Assembly (NCBI RefSeq): GCF_000835495.1
Contig: NW_015622542.1
Location: 5,664,485-5,728,484 of the forward strand
DNA: 64,000 nt
Direction: 5' to 3'
Origin: Cladophialophora immunda
Taxonomy: Eukaryota; Ascomycota; Eurotiomycetes; Chaetothyriales; Herpotrichiellaceae
Under the pieces are notes generated by a model that saw only the letters and a program-made list of their open reading frames with translations, did not search any database and was not told the DNA's origin. The position numbers and the translations under genes were made by a program. Below are positions 54,427 through 64,000 of this stretch, piece after piece (the first letter of the stretch is position 1; every line of letters begins with the position of its first letter).

Positions 54427-55576
54427 ACGCACGCTGACCGACAATATCGAAGCGGCCCAAAAAGGGAAAAGGCGTTATGTCGTTACCGGTACAAAGAGTT
54501 CATGGCTGAGGGACGATACCCAATCTACGTGTACGATTCAAGCATATTCAGGAGTTGGTCACCAGGACAGGACAGCCCTAATTGGAGGCGGTTGTGATCG
54601 AAACAGTTTTCGTTAGGTATTCAATTTTTGTCCTGCATTGGAAATGCAGGCTTTTCGTAAGGGCTCCCCAGTTTCGCTAGCATTCATGCTTTGACAGCAC
54701 ACGATCAAGGCGCGGAACGGGGATTCACATAGGCAGATGCGAGGGACGAGGGTGTATGTATGGATAATGGAAAGGCTCTTTTACAAGACGATGACCTTGT
54801 GTTGCTCACCGACAGCTCTTGACCCTGGTGGATTGGTTACCACGAGGATTGATCTCAACGTGTTCTTCTTCCCACGTGCTGCGACACGTGGATCGCTCTT
54901 GGAGATACTGTTCTGTACAAGCAGAGAGATCCATCCGACGTCGCACCAATCGCCCCTCGCACAGTATTTTCTTGTCTCGTTAGGCTATGGATCCCTTTTT
55001 CTTGTCCATCTTATCATCAGACCCCCAAGCTCCACAGGCAAGGCTTCCGCGCCCGACACCGCCTCAATCACCCGACATTTCTGCGTCTTGGAAGGAGCAT
55101 TGCCAAGTGTAGGGAAGGGAAACTCTGGGTATGGACGACACGGGCGATTGGTTCTGGAGCTCACAAAGGGCTTGGTGTCGCCCCGATCAGCGTATGAGAG
55201 GCGCAGAGGGGACAGGCGTCATGGCTGGTGGTTGAAGGGATTGGCGCAAGATTGCGGGGGTGAAAGTCGGAGCCCTGATCTCTTCCCACTCCCGAACTTT
55301 CTCTTACGACTTGTTTCTCTGACCTTGGGCTCATGGCACTTTCCCACCAATATTCTCGCAACCTGCGCACCATCATCACTGTATCCTTCCTCTCGAGCTC
55401 GTGCAACCTGACACTGAGGGCAGCGACCCAGTGTGACGCCTTCCTGACCTAAAAATCCCCCCGATCCATTGCCATCCCGCAACTATTTCTTCCGGCGCTC
55501 GCATCCTCACGCCGTATTCTTCCCCCAATGGAGTCGATATAGCACACACCATTAACCTCTCCTTATCTTACTCAAC
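54427..55576. other. Promoter of the H+-ATPase
   Basis: 1.15 kb, consistent with the long promoter and leader of a highly expressed pump. CCCCCGATCC- and CCCC-rich segments lie near 55455-55470. No gene is supported. Confidence 0.5.
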
Positions 55577-58525
55577 ATGGTAGACGTACCCTCCGACGTT
55601 AGTACCTCGGGCTCGACCCATTCTTCCCCCGATAAACCTCACCCCCAGCTTCACGTCAGTGTCAGCGATGTTGTTCCCGATGAGAAGCCCGACGTCATGT
55701 TCACGCCGCGGAAGGCTTCTAGAATGGACAAAGACGATGACGACGAGGAGGAGGATCTAGATGCGCTCATCGAAGAGTTGGAATCACTCGACCCAGATGC
55801 CGAGATTGAAGCCGAGATCGAGACGGCGGCGGGTGCGCGAAATGTGCCCGAGGAAATGCTCCAGACCGACACACGTGTCGGCTTGATCGAGCCTGAAGTC
55901 GTGGCCAGGCGGAAGAAGTACGGGCTCAATCAAATGAAAGAAGAAAAAGAAAACTTGTTGTTGAAGTTCTTGGGATACTTTGTTGGGCCCATTCAATTTG
56001 TCATGGAGGTATGGCTGCCCACTGCGACACACGCCGATACCCATCTCGGCGATGCTTATACTGATGTCTTGTCCCACAGGCTGCTGCGATCCTCGCCGCC
56101 GGTCTCGAAGACTGGGTCGACTTCGGCGTCATTTGTGCATTGCTTTTGCTGAATGCCAGTGTCGGTTTTATCCAGGAGTTTCAAGCTGGCTCCATAGTCG
56201 AAGAATTGAAGAAGACCTTGGCTTTGAAGGCTGTCGTCCTCAGAGAAGGGCACCTTATCGAGATCGAGGCCCCCATGGTGGTTCCTGGAGACATTTTACA
56301 ACTTGAAGAAGGCACAATCATACCTGCTGACGGCCGGCTTGTTACTGAAGACGCATTTCTTCAGGTCGACCAATCCTCGATCACCGGCGAGTCTCTTGCA
56401 GCAGACAAGCATCTGGGCGACACCTGCTATGCTTCGTCCGCCGTAAAACGAGGCACGGCGTTCATGATTGTCACAGCAACGGGAGACAACTCCTTTGTCG
56501 GTCGGGCGGCTGCTTTGGTCAATGCCGCATCAGGTGGTGCAGGCCATTTCACCGAGGTCCTCAATGGAATTGGCACAGTCCTGCTGGCACTGGTCGTTTT
56601 CACCTTGCTCGTGGTCTGGATATCATCGTTCTACCGATCCAATAACATTGTCACCATCCTTAGGTTCACATTGGCGATCACCATCATTGGAGTTCCTGTC
56701 GGTCTGCCTGCCGTGGTTACCACTACCATGGCCGTTGGCGCCGCGTATCTGGCAAAGAAGAAGGCCATTGTTCAAAAATTATCTGCCATCGAGTCGCTCG
56801 CTGGCGTGGAGATACTCTGCTCGGACAAGACTGGTACGCTGACCAAGAACAAACTTTCTCTCCACGAGCCATACACAGTCCATGGTGTCGATCCTGAGGA
56901 CATGATGCTCACCGCGTGTTTGGCTGCGTCCCGGAAGAAAAAGGGCATGGATGCTATCGACAAGGCCTTTCTTAAAGCGTTACGATACTATCCTCGAGCC
57001 AAGCAAGCACTCTCCAAATACAAAGTCGTCCAGTTTCATCCATTCGATCCGGTTTCCAAGAAGGTCAGCACTGTGGTTGAATCACCTCAGGGTGAGCGTA
57101 TAATTTGCGTCAAAGGCTCTCCTTTATTTGTGCTCCGCACGGTGGAAGACGACCATCCGATCCCCGAGGAGATTGACATTGCATACAAGAACAAGGTTGC
57201 AGAGTTCGCAGCTAGGGGCTTTCGCTCTCTGGGCGTTGCGAGAAAGCGAGGCGACAACTCTTGGGAGATTTTGGGGATTATGCCATGTGCAGATCCGCCC
57301 CGACATGACACGGCAAAGACAATCAACGAAGCCAAATCTCTCGGGTTGTCCATCAAGATGTTGACCGGTGATGCCGTCGGTATCGCCCGAGAAATGTCTC
57401 GACAGCTGGGGCTTGGTACCAATGTCTTCAACGCAGAGCGCCTTGGCCTTGCCGGTGGCGGCACGATGCCGGGCTCAGAAGTCTACGACTTTGTTGAGGC
57501 TGCCGATGGGTTTGCCGAAGTGTTTCCCCAACACAAGTACAATGTCGTGGAGATCTTACAGCAACGAGGCTATCTCGTGGCCATGACTGGCGACGGTGTC
57601 AATGATGCGCCGTCGCTGAAGAAGGCAAACACTGGTATCGCGGTACAAGGCGCAACTGATGCTGCACGATCTGCGGCAGACATCGTGTTCCTCGCTCCTG
57701 GCCTGTCGGCTATCATAGACGCCCTCAAGACTTCGCGTCAAATCTTCCACCGCATGTACGCATACGTCGTTTATCGCATCGCCCTGTCCCTTCATCTGGA
57801 GATCTTCCTGGGCCTGTGGATTGCCATTCTGAACAAATCACTCAACCTTAAATTGGTTGTGTTCATTGCTATATTTGCCGACATCGCCACACTGGCAATT
57901 GCTTATGACAACGCCCCTTATTCGAAGACGCCAGTCAAATGGAATCTGCCTAAACTATGGGGTATGTCCATTTTGCTTGGGATCGTCCTGGCCGCAGGCA
58001 CTTGGATTGCACTGACGACAATGATTGTTGGTGGCCACGACGGAGGGATCGTTCAGAATTTTGGACACACGGATGCTGTTTTGTTCCTTCAGATCTGCCT
58101 GTCGGAAAACTGGTTGATCTTCATCACCCGTGCCAATGGCCCTTTCTGGTCCAGCATCCCTTCGTGGCAGCTGGTGGGGGCGATCTTACTTGTTGACATT
58201 CTAGCAACATTCTTTTGTCTCTTCGGCTGGTTTGTTGGTGGACAACAGACCAGCATCGTCGCGGTTGTCAGGATTTGGCTATATTCTTTCGGTGTCTTTT
58301 GCGTCATGGCTGGCGTATATTACCTCTTGCAAGACAGTGTCACATTTGACGATATTGTTCATGGGAGGAAGACAAGGAGCAATAAGGTGCTCAAGAAGAG
58401 AGACATGGAGGATTTCCGTGAGTTTGACCGTCTTGAAACGCTTAGCATCTGCACGTCTCGACTAACCCACATTCTTAGTTGTATCGTTGAATCGCGTGTC
58501 CACCCAGCACGAGAAGGTTGCATAA
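55577..58525 (+). CDS. pma1: Plasma-membrane H+-ATPase
   Basis: The P-IIIA proton pump that sets membrane potential and cytosolic pH. Exons 55577-56008, 56080-58417 and 58479-58525 give 938 residues. The N-terminus is acidic ([20 protein letters not shown]), as in fungal Pma1. Motifs: SITGESLA, the catalytic [12 protein letters not shown] with D393, [14 protein letters not shown] and [15 protein letters not shown]. The last exon, after a 61-bp intron with an ACTAAC branch, gives the regulatory tail [17 protein letters not shown]. Its Ser/Thr residues match the C-terminal sites that control pump activity in yeast. Without the last splice a longer unrelated tail would be read, so the splice is well supported. 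Confidence 0.96.
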
Positions 58526-59983
58526 CACGCGACCCGTATGCTACAGGCTGGCTACGCACGGTCACGGTCAGCAGGAACGCCCCAGAGTTGGCCCAAGCCG
58601 CAACTCAACCATGACCTACTTTTCAGGAATAATTTTTGCACCGTCTCAGTCAGGTCAGGGGCTCGATTGATGGAGCAAGTCCCGAACGCTCCCTCGAAAC
58701 AGAAAGAAGCACCAAGGCCGCTACTACCGAACCTAGACTTCCCCCACGCATCATCATTGGAGCAAGAGGTCACTTCGGGATTCCCGGTCGGGAGGATCAA
58801 TTCTGAAAGTTCTCTACTCCAGAGCTCCCAACGTGGGGCCTTTGTACCGCAGCACAGCGCATAAGAACTGAACACTGATAGATTGGGGGATTGGGAGGAC
58901 AACTGTTGCAACCGGAGACACGATAATTGATACCCTTTTACTTGTAATAATCTGGATTCAACACAGGGACGAGCGATACCCGGCATGAAGTACTGGATTT
59001 GAGCGATGGCGCTGTTTTACGGGTGTTTTTCTCTGTTTTCCATTGCAATTGGACTATTGTGGATGAGGGACGACAAACTCCTTTGCACGGATGGAACAAT
59101 CATGGGGGTGGCGAGGATATTGGAGTGATCCGAGGCCTCCAGGTCGCTCGCATTCGACGTCTAGGTGGATGAAAGGCATGATGTACGGTTGCAGTGATTT
59201 ATATGACTGCGCCCCGAAGGCAGAAGCACTGCTATCATGGAGGGACAGAACCGGTGTTGATCACAAGCCATGAAGACCATGCATCGAAAAGGGCGTCGCA
59301 CGTGATTTGCATGCCTCAGGATTTGGCCATGGCCATACAAGTCCCTTGCTGTCAACAATGCCACTGCATTGACATCTTTCCAACGAAGATTTCTCTATTC
59401 TTTGCCTAATTCGGTCTATTTGACATTTGATGGTGCTAGCATCGCCCAGGCAGAGCAGGTTGTTTGAAGGGAGAGCCCCAGGTGGTTTCCAAGGGCGCGT
59501 CGTGATAGCGGTCGTCGTTGCGGTCCTGATGTCGCCCTTACAACGGCCAAGCGTAGGAATATGTGCTGGCCCGAACTGGGATCTCCAGAGATACACTTCC
59601 CTTTCCAGATCTGAGGTTGTCTGAAGCATCTATGAGCTGTGGTCCAGCACCGATAATACCGGCCAGGTACGAACGCTAATACGACAGATACAAGTCGGGC
59701 ATCGTGCAACCGATAGAATGGGCAGATCAAGTACGAAGACTTGCTTCAACAGTACTTGATCCCTTCACGAGGGGGGCGTCAGTGGAGATTGCACTCTCTG
59801 AACGCGCTCTCCAGTTCATCAGGCGGAGACCCGAGGTATGTCGGATCATTTCTGCGGAGAGACAAAGTGTGTAGCGTGGGACTTATAACGCTCTGGCATC
59901 TCCGCATTGTACACGCCTTGACACCCAAAGGTCCTCTTTGTGCCTCTTTCCCCCTGTTCGTGTGCAATTACTTTTCTGGAGCA
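58526..59983. other. Intergenic region
   Basis: 1.46 kb with no supported gene. Minus-strand frames near 59261-59730 have no recognisable domain and no convincing start. Confidence 0.5.
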
Positions 59984-60799
59984 ATGGACGTGCCTGGTTT
60001 CGCGTTGATCACGGGAGGAGGATCTGGCATTGGCAGGGCGTGTGCGAAGACGTTTGCCCGAGACGGTGCCGCAGGAGTGGCGCTCCTGGACTTGAACCGC
60101 GAGGGGCTGCTTGCGGTGAAGTCGGAAGTCGAATCGGAGAAGAGAACGAACGGGGCCCAAGCGTGCAGGGTCGAGGTGTACGTGGTGGACGTGAGGAACG
60201 AAGAGCAGGTCAACCAGACGGTGGCCGAAGTGGCGCGGACGTTCGGCCGGCTGGACTACGTGGTCAACGCGGCGGGCGTCGCGAAGAAACACCAGGGCGG
60301 CGCGGCGTTTGCGCAGACGGACGACTGGCAGCGGGTGCTCGACATCAACCTCACGGGCACCTTCTTCGTGCTGCGCGCCGCGGCGCAGATCATGCTGAAG
60401 CAGGAGCGCATCCTGTCGGCCATCGACGGGCGCCCCTTGCAGCGCGGCTCCATCGTCAACTTCGGCTCCATCCTGGGCGCCGTCGGCGTGCCCATGTCGA
60501 CCGCCTACACGGCCTCGAAGCACGGCGTGCTGGGCCTCACGCGCACCGCCTCCGAGGACTACGCCCAGCAAGGGCTGCGCATCAACGCCGTCTGTCCCGG
60601 CTACATCGACACGCCCATGACCAACCAGGACGCCCTCGTGCGCCAGGTCATGGACGACAAGGTCGCCCACGACGTGCCCATGAAGCGCATGGGCTCGCCG
60701 CAGGAGATTGCCGACGGGGTCATCTACCTCTCTGGCGGGAGGAGCTCGTTCGTGACGGGGACGGCGCTGTTTGTCGATGGCGGGTATACAGAGAGGTAG
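59984..60799 (+). CDS. Classical short-chain dehydrogenase/reductase (FabG/3-oxoacyl reductase-like)
   Basis: An NAD(P)-dependent SDR, single exon, 271 residues from the ATG at 59984. Cofactor motif ITGGGSGIGRA is at the N-terminus, followed by LLDLNRE with an Asp that favours NAD(H). The NAAG motif appears as NAAGVAKK. The catalytic Ser is in NFGSILGAVG and the YxxxK pair is YTASK (Y175, K179). CPGYIDTPMT and FVDGGYTER complete the fold. The body of the gene is clearly more GC-rich than its neighbours, with C or G in most third positions between 60230 and 60710, which also creates long antisense open frames. The substrate is unknown. It is 545 bp upstream of another reductase gene on the same strand. 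Confidence 0.9.
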   Translation: MDVPGFALITGGGSGIGRACAKTFARDGAAGVALLDLNREGLLAVKSEVESEKRTNGAQACRVEVYVVDVRNEEQVNQTVAEVARTFGRLDYVVNAAGVAKKHQGGAAFAQTDDWQRVLDINLTGTFFVLRAAAQIMLKQERILSAIDGRPLQRGSIVNFGSILGAVGVPMSTAYTASKHGVLGLTRTASEDYAQQGLRINAVCPGYIDTPMTNQDALVRQVMDDKVAHDVPMKRMGSPQEIADGVIYLSGGRSSFVTGTALFVDGGYTER

Positions 60800-61344
60800 T
60801 AGTTATGACATGAGTATTGTTGAGGTTAAGACCGGTGTCCTGACAGCTTTCTCTCTTTATTTCTCGTCGTCCTGTACCATCTCTTTCTTGGTGACCCCTT
60901 TCGTTTTCGAAATGCTTCGAAGTGACGAGGCAAAGCCGAGGTGAGGTTTGACGACTGCTACGGTACTCGCCGTATCCTGGCATAGTATGTCACTGCTTCA
61001 TGATACCAGCGAAACATCGAGGCACTGGCTTCTACCAGCCCGGTACGTAGCTTATAATCCTAGTCATTTGGGGATGATCGACCTTCTCGTCTCGTGGCCG
61101 CCTTCTCGTGGCCGTTTCGTTCTTGAAGAGGAGGAATGACTTCATAAGTTCGTGGCGGTAGGGACGAAAACGGGCCCTATGAATACTTGATCAGGCAAGG
61201 ACGGTTTCGGCTATTCTGAATCCGGATATACCGAGCCTGTTGGCGGGCGAGGCGTAGACCTCCTCGGGCCAGATGGATATAGAACCGACACCCAGGCAAC
61301 ATTCCGACCTCTGCAGATACTCGTCCACCAAGCAGGCAGGTAAT
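60800..61344. other. Intergenic region / promoter of the second reductase
   Basis: 545 bp. An in-frame ATG at 61273 could extend the next protein by 24 residues. A near-duplicate CTCGTGGCCG is repeated at about 61089-61112. No gene is supported. Confidence 0.45.
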
Positions 61345-62430
61345 ATGGCAAACGAGCAGATCTTGGTCACGGGTGCAACTGGAGTGGTGGGCCGCTCTGC
61401 TATGCAGTATTATGGCGAGCGAGGATACAAGGTCATTGCTGTGTCTCGACGCAAGCCTCTGAACACATATGGCGCATCGTGGCACTCGCTCGATCTGTCC
61501 GACGAGGCCGCGTGCAAGGCTCTATTGTCGCCGTTGACGGGCATCGTGCAGATCGTCTTCGCCGCCCTGCACGAGGAGCCCAACCTGGTGGCCGGGTGGC
61601 TGGAAAAGCAGCACATCGATCGCAATGGGCTCATGCTGCGCAACACGGTCGAAGCAGTCGCGCCGTATGCCAAGGGCCTCCGCAACATCACGATCCTGCA
61701 GGGCCCCAAGGCGTACGGGGTGCATGTCCACCCAATGCGCCACGGGGCGCGAGAGGATCGCGACGAGGATCGCGCCGTGCCCAACTTCTACTGGGCGCAG
61801 GAAGATTACCTCAAAGCCCGACAGCAGGGCGAGAGCTGGAGCTGGAACATTCTTCGCCCTTCGCTCATCATCGGCCTGAGCATCGGCGGTGCCATGAACC
61901 TCTACGGCACGATCGGCGTCTATGCTGCCGTCCTGAAGGAACGTGGAGAACCGCTCTACTTTCCCGGCCACGCTCTGGGCGTCTTCGAGTCGACCGACGC
62001 GGACTTGATAGCCAAGGCCTGCGAATGGATCTTGCACGAGCAGCCCAAGACAAACAACCAAATCTACAACCTGACCAACGGCGAGACTTCCAGCTTGAAG
62101 GAAGACTGGCCCTTGGTCGCCCAGGCCCTCGGCATGCAGCCAGGCGGCGACAAGCCGTTCTCCTTCACCAAGGACCTTCCCAGCTTCGGCGAGGAATGGG
62201 ATCGGATCCGTGAAAAGTACAGCCTCAAGGCTCCCGGGCTGGACGAGTTCCTGGGGCAAAGCGGCCAGTTCACCGATTTCATCTTCGCAAAGGCCGAGAG
62301 GACGCAGGCCAGCTTGATGAGCTGCATCAAGATCCGGCGGGCGGGCTTCGCGGACACGGTCTATACCGACGACATGATTCGCAAATGGTTCAAGTTGTAC
62401 CAAGACGAGAAGGTCCTCCCGCCTGTTTGA
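61345..62430 (+). CDS. PRISE-type atypical SDR (progesterone 5-beta-reductase/iridoid synthase-like)
   Basis: An atypical SDR acting on enones. Single exon; 361 residues from the ATG at 61345 (MANEQILVTGATGVVG), or 385 from an in-frame ATG at 61273. The N-terminal NADP-binding GATGVVGR is present. The PRISE catalytic lysine and tyrosine are suggested by QGPKAYGVH and NFYWAQEDYL. SWNILRPSLIIGLSIGGAMN and YNLTNGETSSLKEDWP are typical of bacterial and fungal members. Family enzymes reduce the C=C bond of enones or enals by 1,4-addition. The gene follows another reductase and may share its pathway, but no scaffold-forming enzyme lies in the window. Confidence 0.85.
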   Translation: MANEQILVTGATGVVGRSAMQYYGERGYKVIAVSRRKPLNTYGASWHSLDLSDEAACKALLSPLTGIVQIVFAALHEEPNLVAGWLEKQHIDRNGLMLRNTVEAVAPYAKGLRNITILQGPKAYGVHVHPMRHGAREDRDEDRAVPNFYWAQEDYLKARQQGESWSWNILRPSLIIGLSIGGAMNLYGTIGVYAAVLKERGEPLYFPGHALGVFESTDADLIAKACEWILHEQPKTNNQIYNLTNGETSSLKEDWPLVAQALGMQPGGDKPFSFTKDLPSFGEEWDRIREKYSLKAPGLDEFLGQSGQFTDFIFAKAERTQASLMSCIKIRRAGFADTVYTDDMIRKWFKLYQDEKVLPPV

Positions 62431-63847
62431 GCCTGCGAGGAGACTGGGCACGGACTATCTCGTCTTGCATTGAGAAGGATGTGTGAGCTTCCCACTGGGT
62501 TGTCTGTAGGTCTTATTTTCTACAAACCTCGATTCGTCAAGATAGCTACTCCCTATACCTTCTAAACTTGGACTTTCGTTTGCCCGCTTCTCGCCCGCCA
62601 TGGGGTGATATGCGAAGCATGGCCCCTTTCCAACTCTGCTTTTCCGTCGTGTCGCACTTCAAAGGTTTCGTCGGTTTGTCAAGGTGGTATTTCACGCTCG
62701 CTCAATAGGTTCGCGTTTAGTGAGGATTTACACCACCCTACAGCACTATTGTATACCGCCCGAACCCTACTTCGTCTATTATCGCCTTCGTTCGGGGAGG
62801 GAGCGAGGTCTCTTTGATCGGATACGTAACAAGTCTTGATGGTAAGAATGCGTGAAGGTCGGAGTTAGGTTCGACATACAGAGTACCCAGTGAAATGGTA
62901 CGCAAGGCTGTCAACGCTGGACGAAGATCGGATGGTTGATTTCATGAGATCTCCATGAAACCTGAACTGTTAGCATGAGGGACAGCCAGTAGGAAGAGCT
63001 CGATTGGATCCACGTTGGCCTGTGGGAAGAGGCGTGCGGGTAGACAAAGAGGTAAAGCAACTTCACCCTGTGCAGCTCCTTAGGAGCGGAACCTTGACAA
63101 CTCTGCTCGCAAACGACGAGCACTTCGGACTTTTACTATACGAGGTATGGACTAGGGTTATGCTTGAGGGCCATTTGGGCAATCAGACGGGGCATCTTGA
63201 GCTGCACTAGCCCTCATTCACTGGGAGTCGTTCGGCTGACGAGGCCTAGGTCTACTCGTGATGGGGGCCAAAAGTCGAGGTGGTGGGGGAAAACCTGGGT
63301 GGCACGCGCAAGAAGGTCGCCGCTGAGCCGCATCTCCAATAGGGCATTCTCCTTTCCTGAATCCTTCTCCAGCCTCTCAACTTTTATTGCAGCCAGCAGC
63401 ACGCTGAGTTGATGCACCATCACGGGCAGAAGAGGCTGGCCACCGATCGCGGGGCGCACCTTATCAGTCAACGGCATGCTGCAGCTCTGTGTGACGTGGC
63501 CGATAGCCGTTGGCATTCCTAACGGGTGTGTTTTTGCCGGAGGCGTCGCGCATCAGGGCACTATTTTGGCCATTCCACGAACCATATAAGAGGACAATGG
63601 AAGGCTCTGGCTTTGTTCCGTACTCCGCCTTTGACCCTCCAAATGCAAAAGGATGGACTGCTCTCAGCCCAGCAACGCTGAGGCGGGTCATTAGAGACTG
63701 CAGTTCCAAGCTTCCCCCGACGAGATTTTCTTTCTTGTGCTTGGTCAACGCAGCCTTTTGAAGGTAGAAAGATTGATCAAACTCCGCTCTCAGTCGGTGG
63801 TACACGCCGTATCAGACATCACGTTCTGTTTGAGACTGTGAATTACC
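62431..63847. other. Intergenic region
   Basis: 1.4 kb with no supported gene. Minus-strand frames at 63214-63805 show no domain. Confidence 0.5.
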
Positions 63848-64000
63848 ATGGCAGGTGTCACTCCATCTGAGCAGTCCTTCAAACAGATGTGGGATGAGGC
63901 GGAGGAAAGGTTTGTCAAGATCACCAAGAAGCCGCTGAGATCGTCGCCAAAGAAGAGCCTGAACGATGTCATTCAGGACCTGGAGAATCGATACAATGAG
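63848..64000 (+). CDS. N-terminus of a probable STAND/NLR protein (Goodbye-like domain), cut by window end
   Basis: An ATG at 63848 opens a frame of 51 codons that runs off the right edge. The sequence FKQMWDEAEERFVKITKKPL followed by KSLNDVIQDLENRYNE resembles the start of the fungal STAND N-terminal Goodbye domain, which usually precedes a NACHT or NB-ARC domain and repeats. The ATG context (TTACCATGG) is good. Only the first helices are visible, so the family call is tentative. Other helical N-termini would look similar. Confidence 0.45.
   Translation, partial: MAGVTPSEQSFKQMWDEAEERFVKITKKPLRSSPKKSLNDVIQDLENRYNE

Noticed and set aside
59846..60670. 274-codon minus-strand frame
   Set aside because: Antisense shadow of the GC-rich SDR gene, with His/Arg/Gly-rich composition typical of reverse-strand reading.
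61522..62451. 309-codon minus-strand frame
   Set aside because: Antisense to the PRISE reductase, whose motifs are intact on the plus strand.

Overview
The window is nuclear DNA of a filamentous ascomycete (Pezizomycotina). The evidence is short GT-AG introns, mostly 44-115 bp with CTAAC- or CTGAC-like branch sites, and the gene families present: a HET-NACHT-WD40 NLR, Zn2Cys6 regulators, an RNA-dependent RNA polymerase, calcineurin A and an ENA-type Na+ ATPase. Eurotiomycetes would fit, but the order is a guess. No tRNA, rRNA, transposon or CRISPR array could be supported. Many gene models below were assembled by hand from split reading frames. Exon joins were accepted when reading phase and the expected family sequence agreed across the junction.

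Layout. Positions 1-3467 hold most of an NLR gene that leaves the window on the left. Positions 4471-16866 look like a catabolic gene cluster: an MFS anion permease, a crotonase, a zinc-free MDR oxidoreductase, a 4-coumarate-CoA-ligase-like enzyme and two divergent Zn2Cys6 regulators. The crotonase and MDR end in SKL and the ligase ends in ARL, so all three enzymes are predicted to be peroxisomal. A palindrome, CGGWCCG, occurs upstream of the permease (three times), upstream of the crotonase, and between the divergent MDR and ligase genes. I infer uptake of an organic acid, CoA activation and chain shortening in peroxisomes under a local regulator; the substrate is unknown.

Positions 17399-26348 carry an ENA-type Na+ pump, three small unknown genes and calcineurin A. 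Positions 27471-34118 carry an RdRP of the RNA-silencing type and a four-helix membrane protein with a His-rich tail. They are followed by a perfect 21-bp hairpin in a convergent intergenic region. Positions 35119-51052 are conserved housekeeping genes: SGT1, COG2, mitochondrial ribosomal L1, a short glutamyl-tRNA synthetase, a dihydropyrimidinase-type amidohydrolase, an Mcy1-type cysteine synthase, a small cysteine-rich secreted protein, the citrate/oxoglutarate carrier Yhm2 and mitochondrial citrate synthase. The last two are neighbours in one metabolic step.

Positions 51960-58525 hold an Nrd1/Seb1-type transcription-termination factor and the plasma-membrane H+-ATPase. The right end looks accessory again: a classical SDR, a PRISE-type reductase and, at 63848, the first 51 codons of a gene whose product resembles the N-terminal Goodbye domain of fungal STAND proteins. 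NLR-type genes therefore may lie at both edges.
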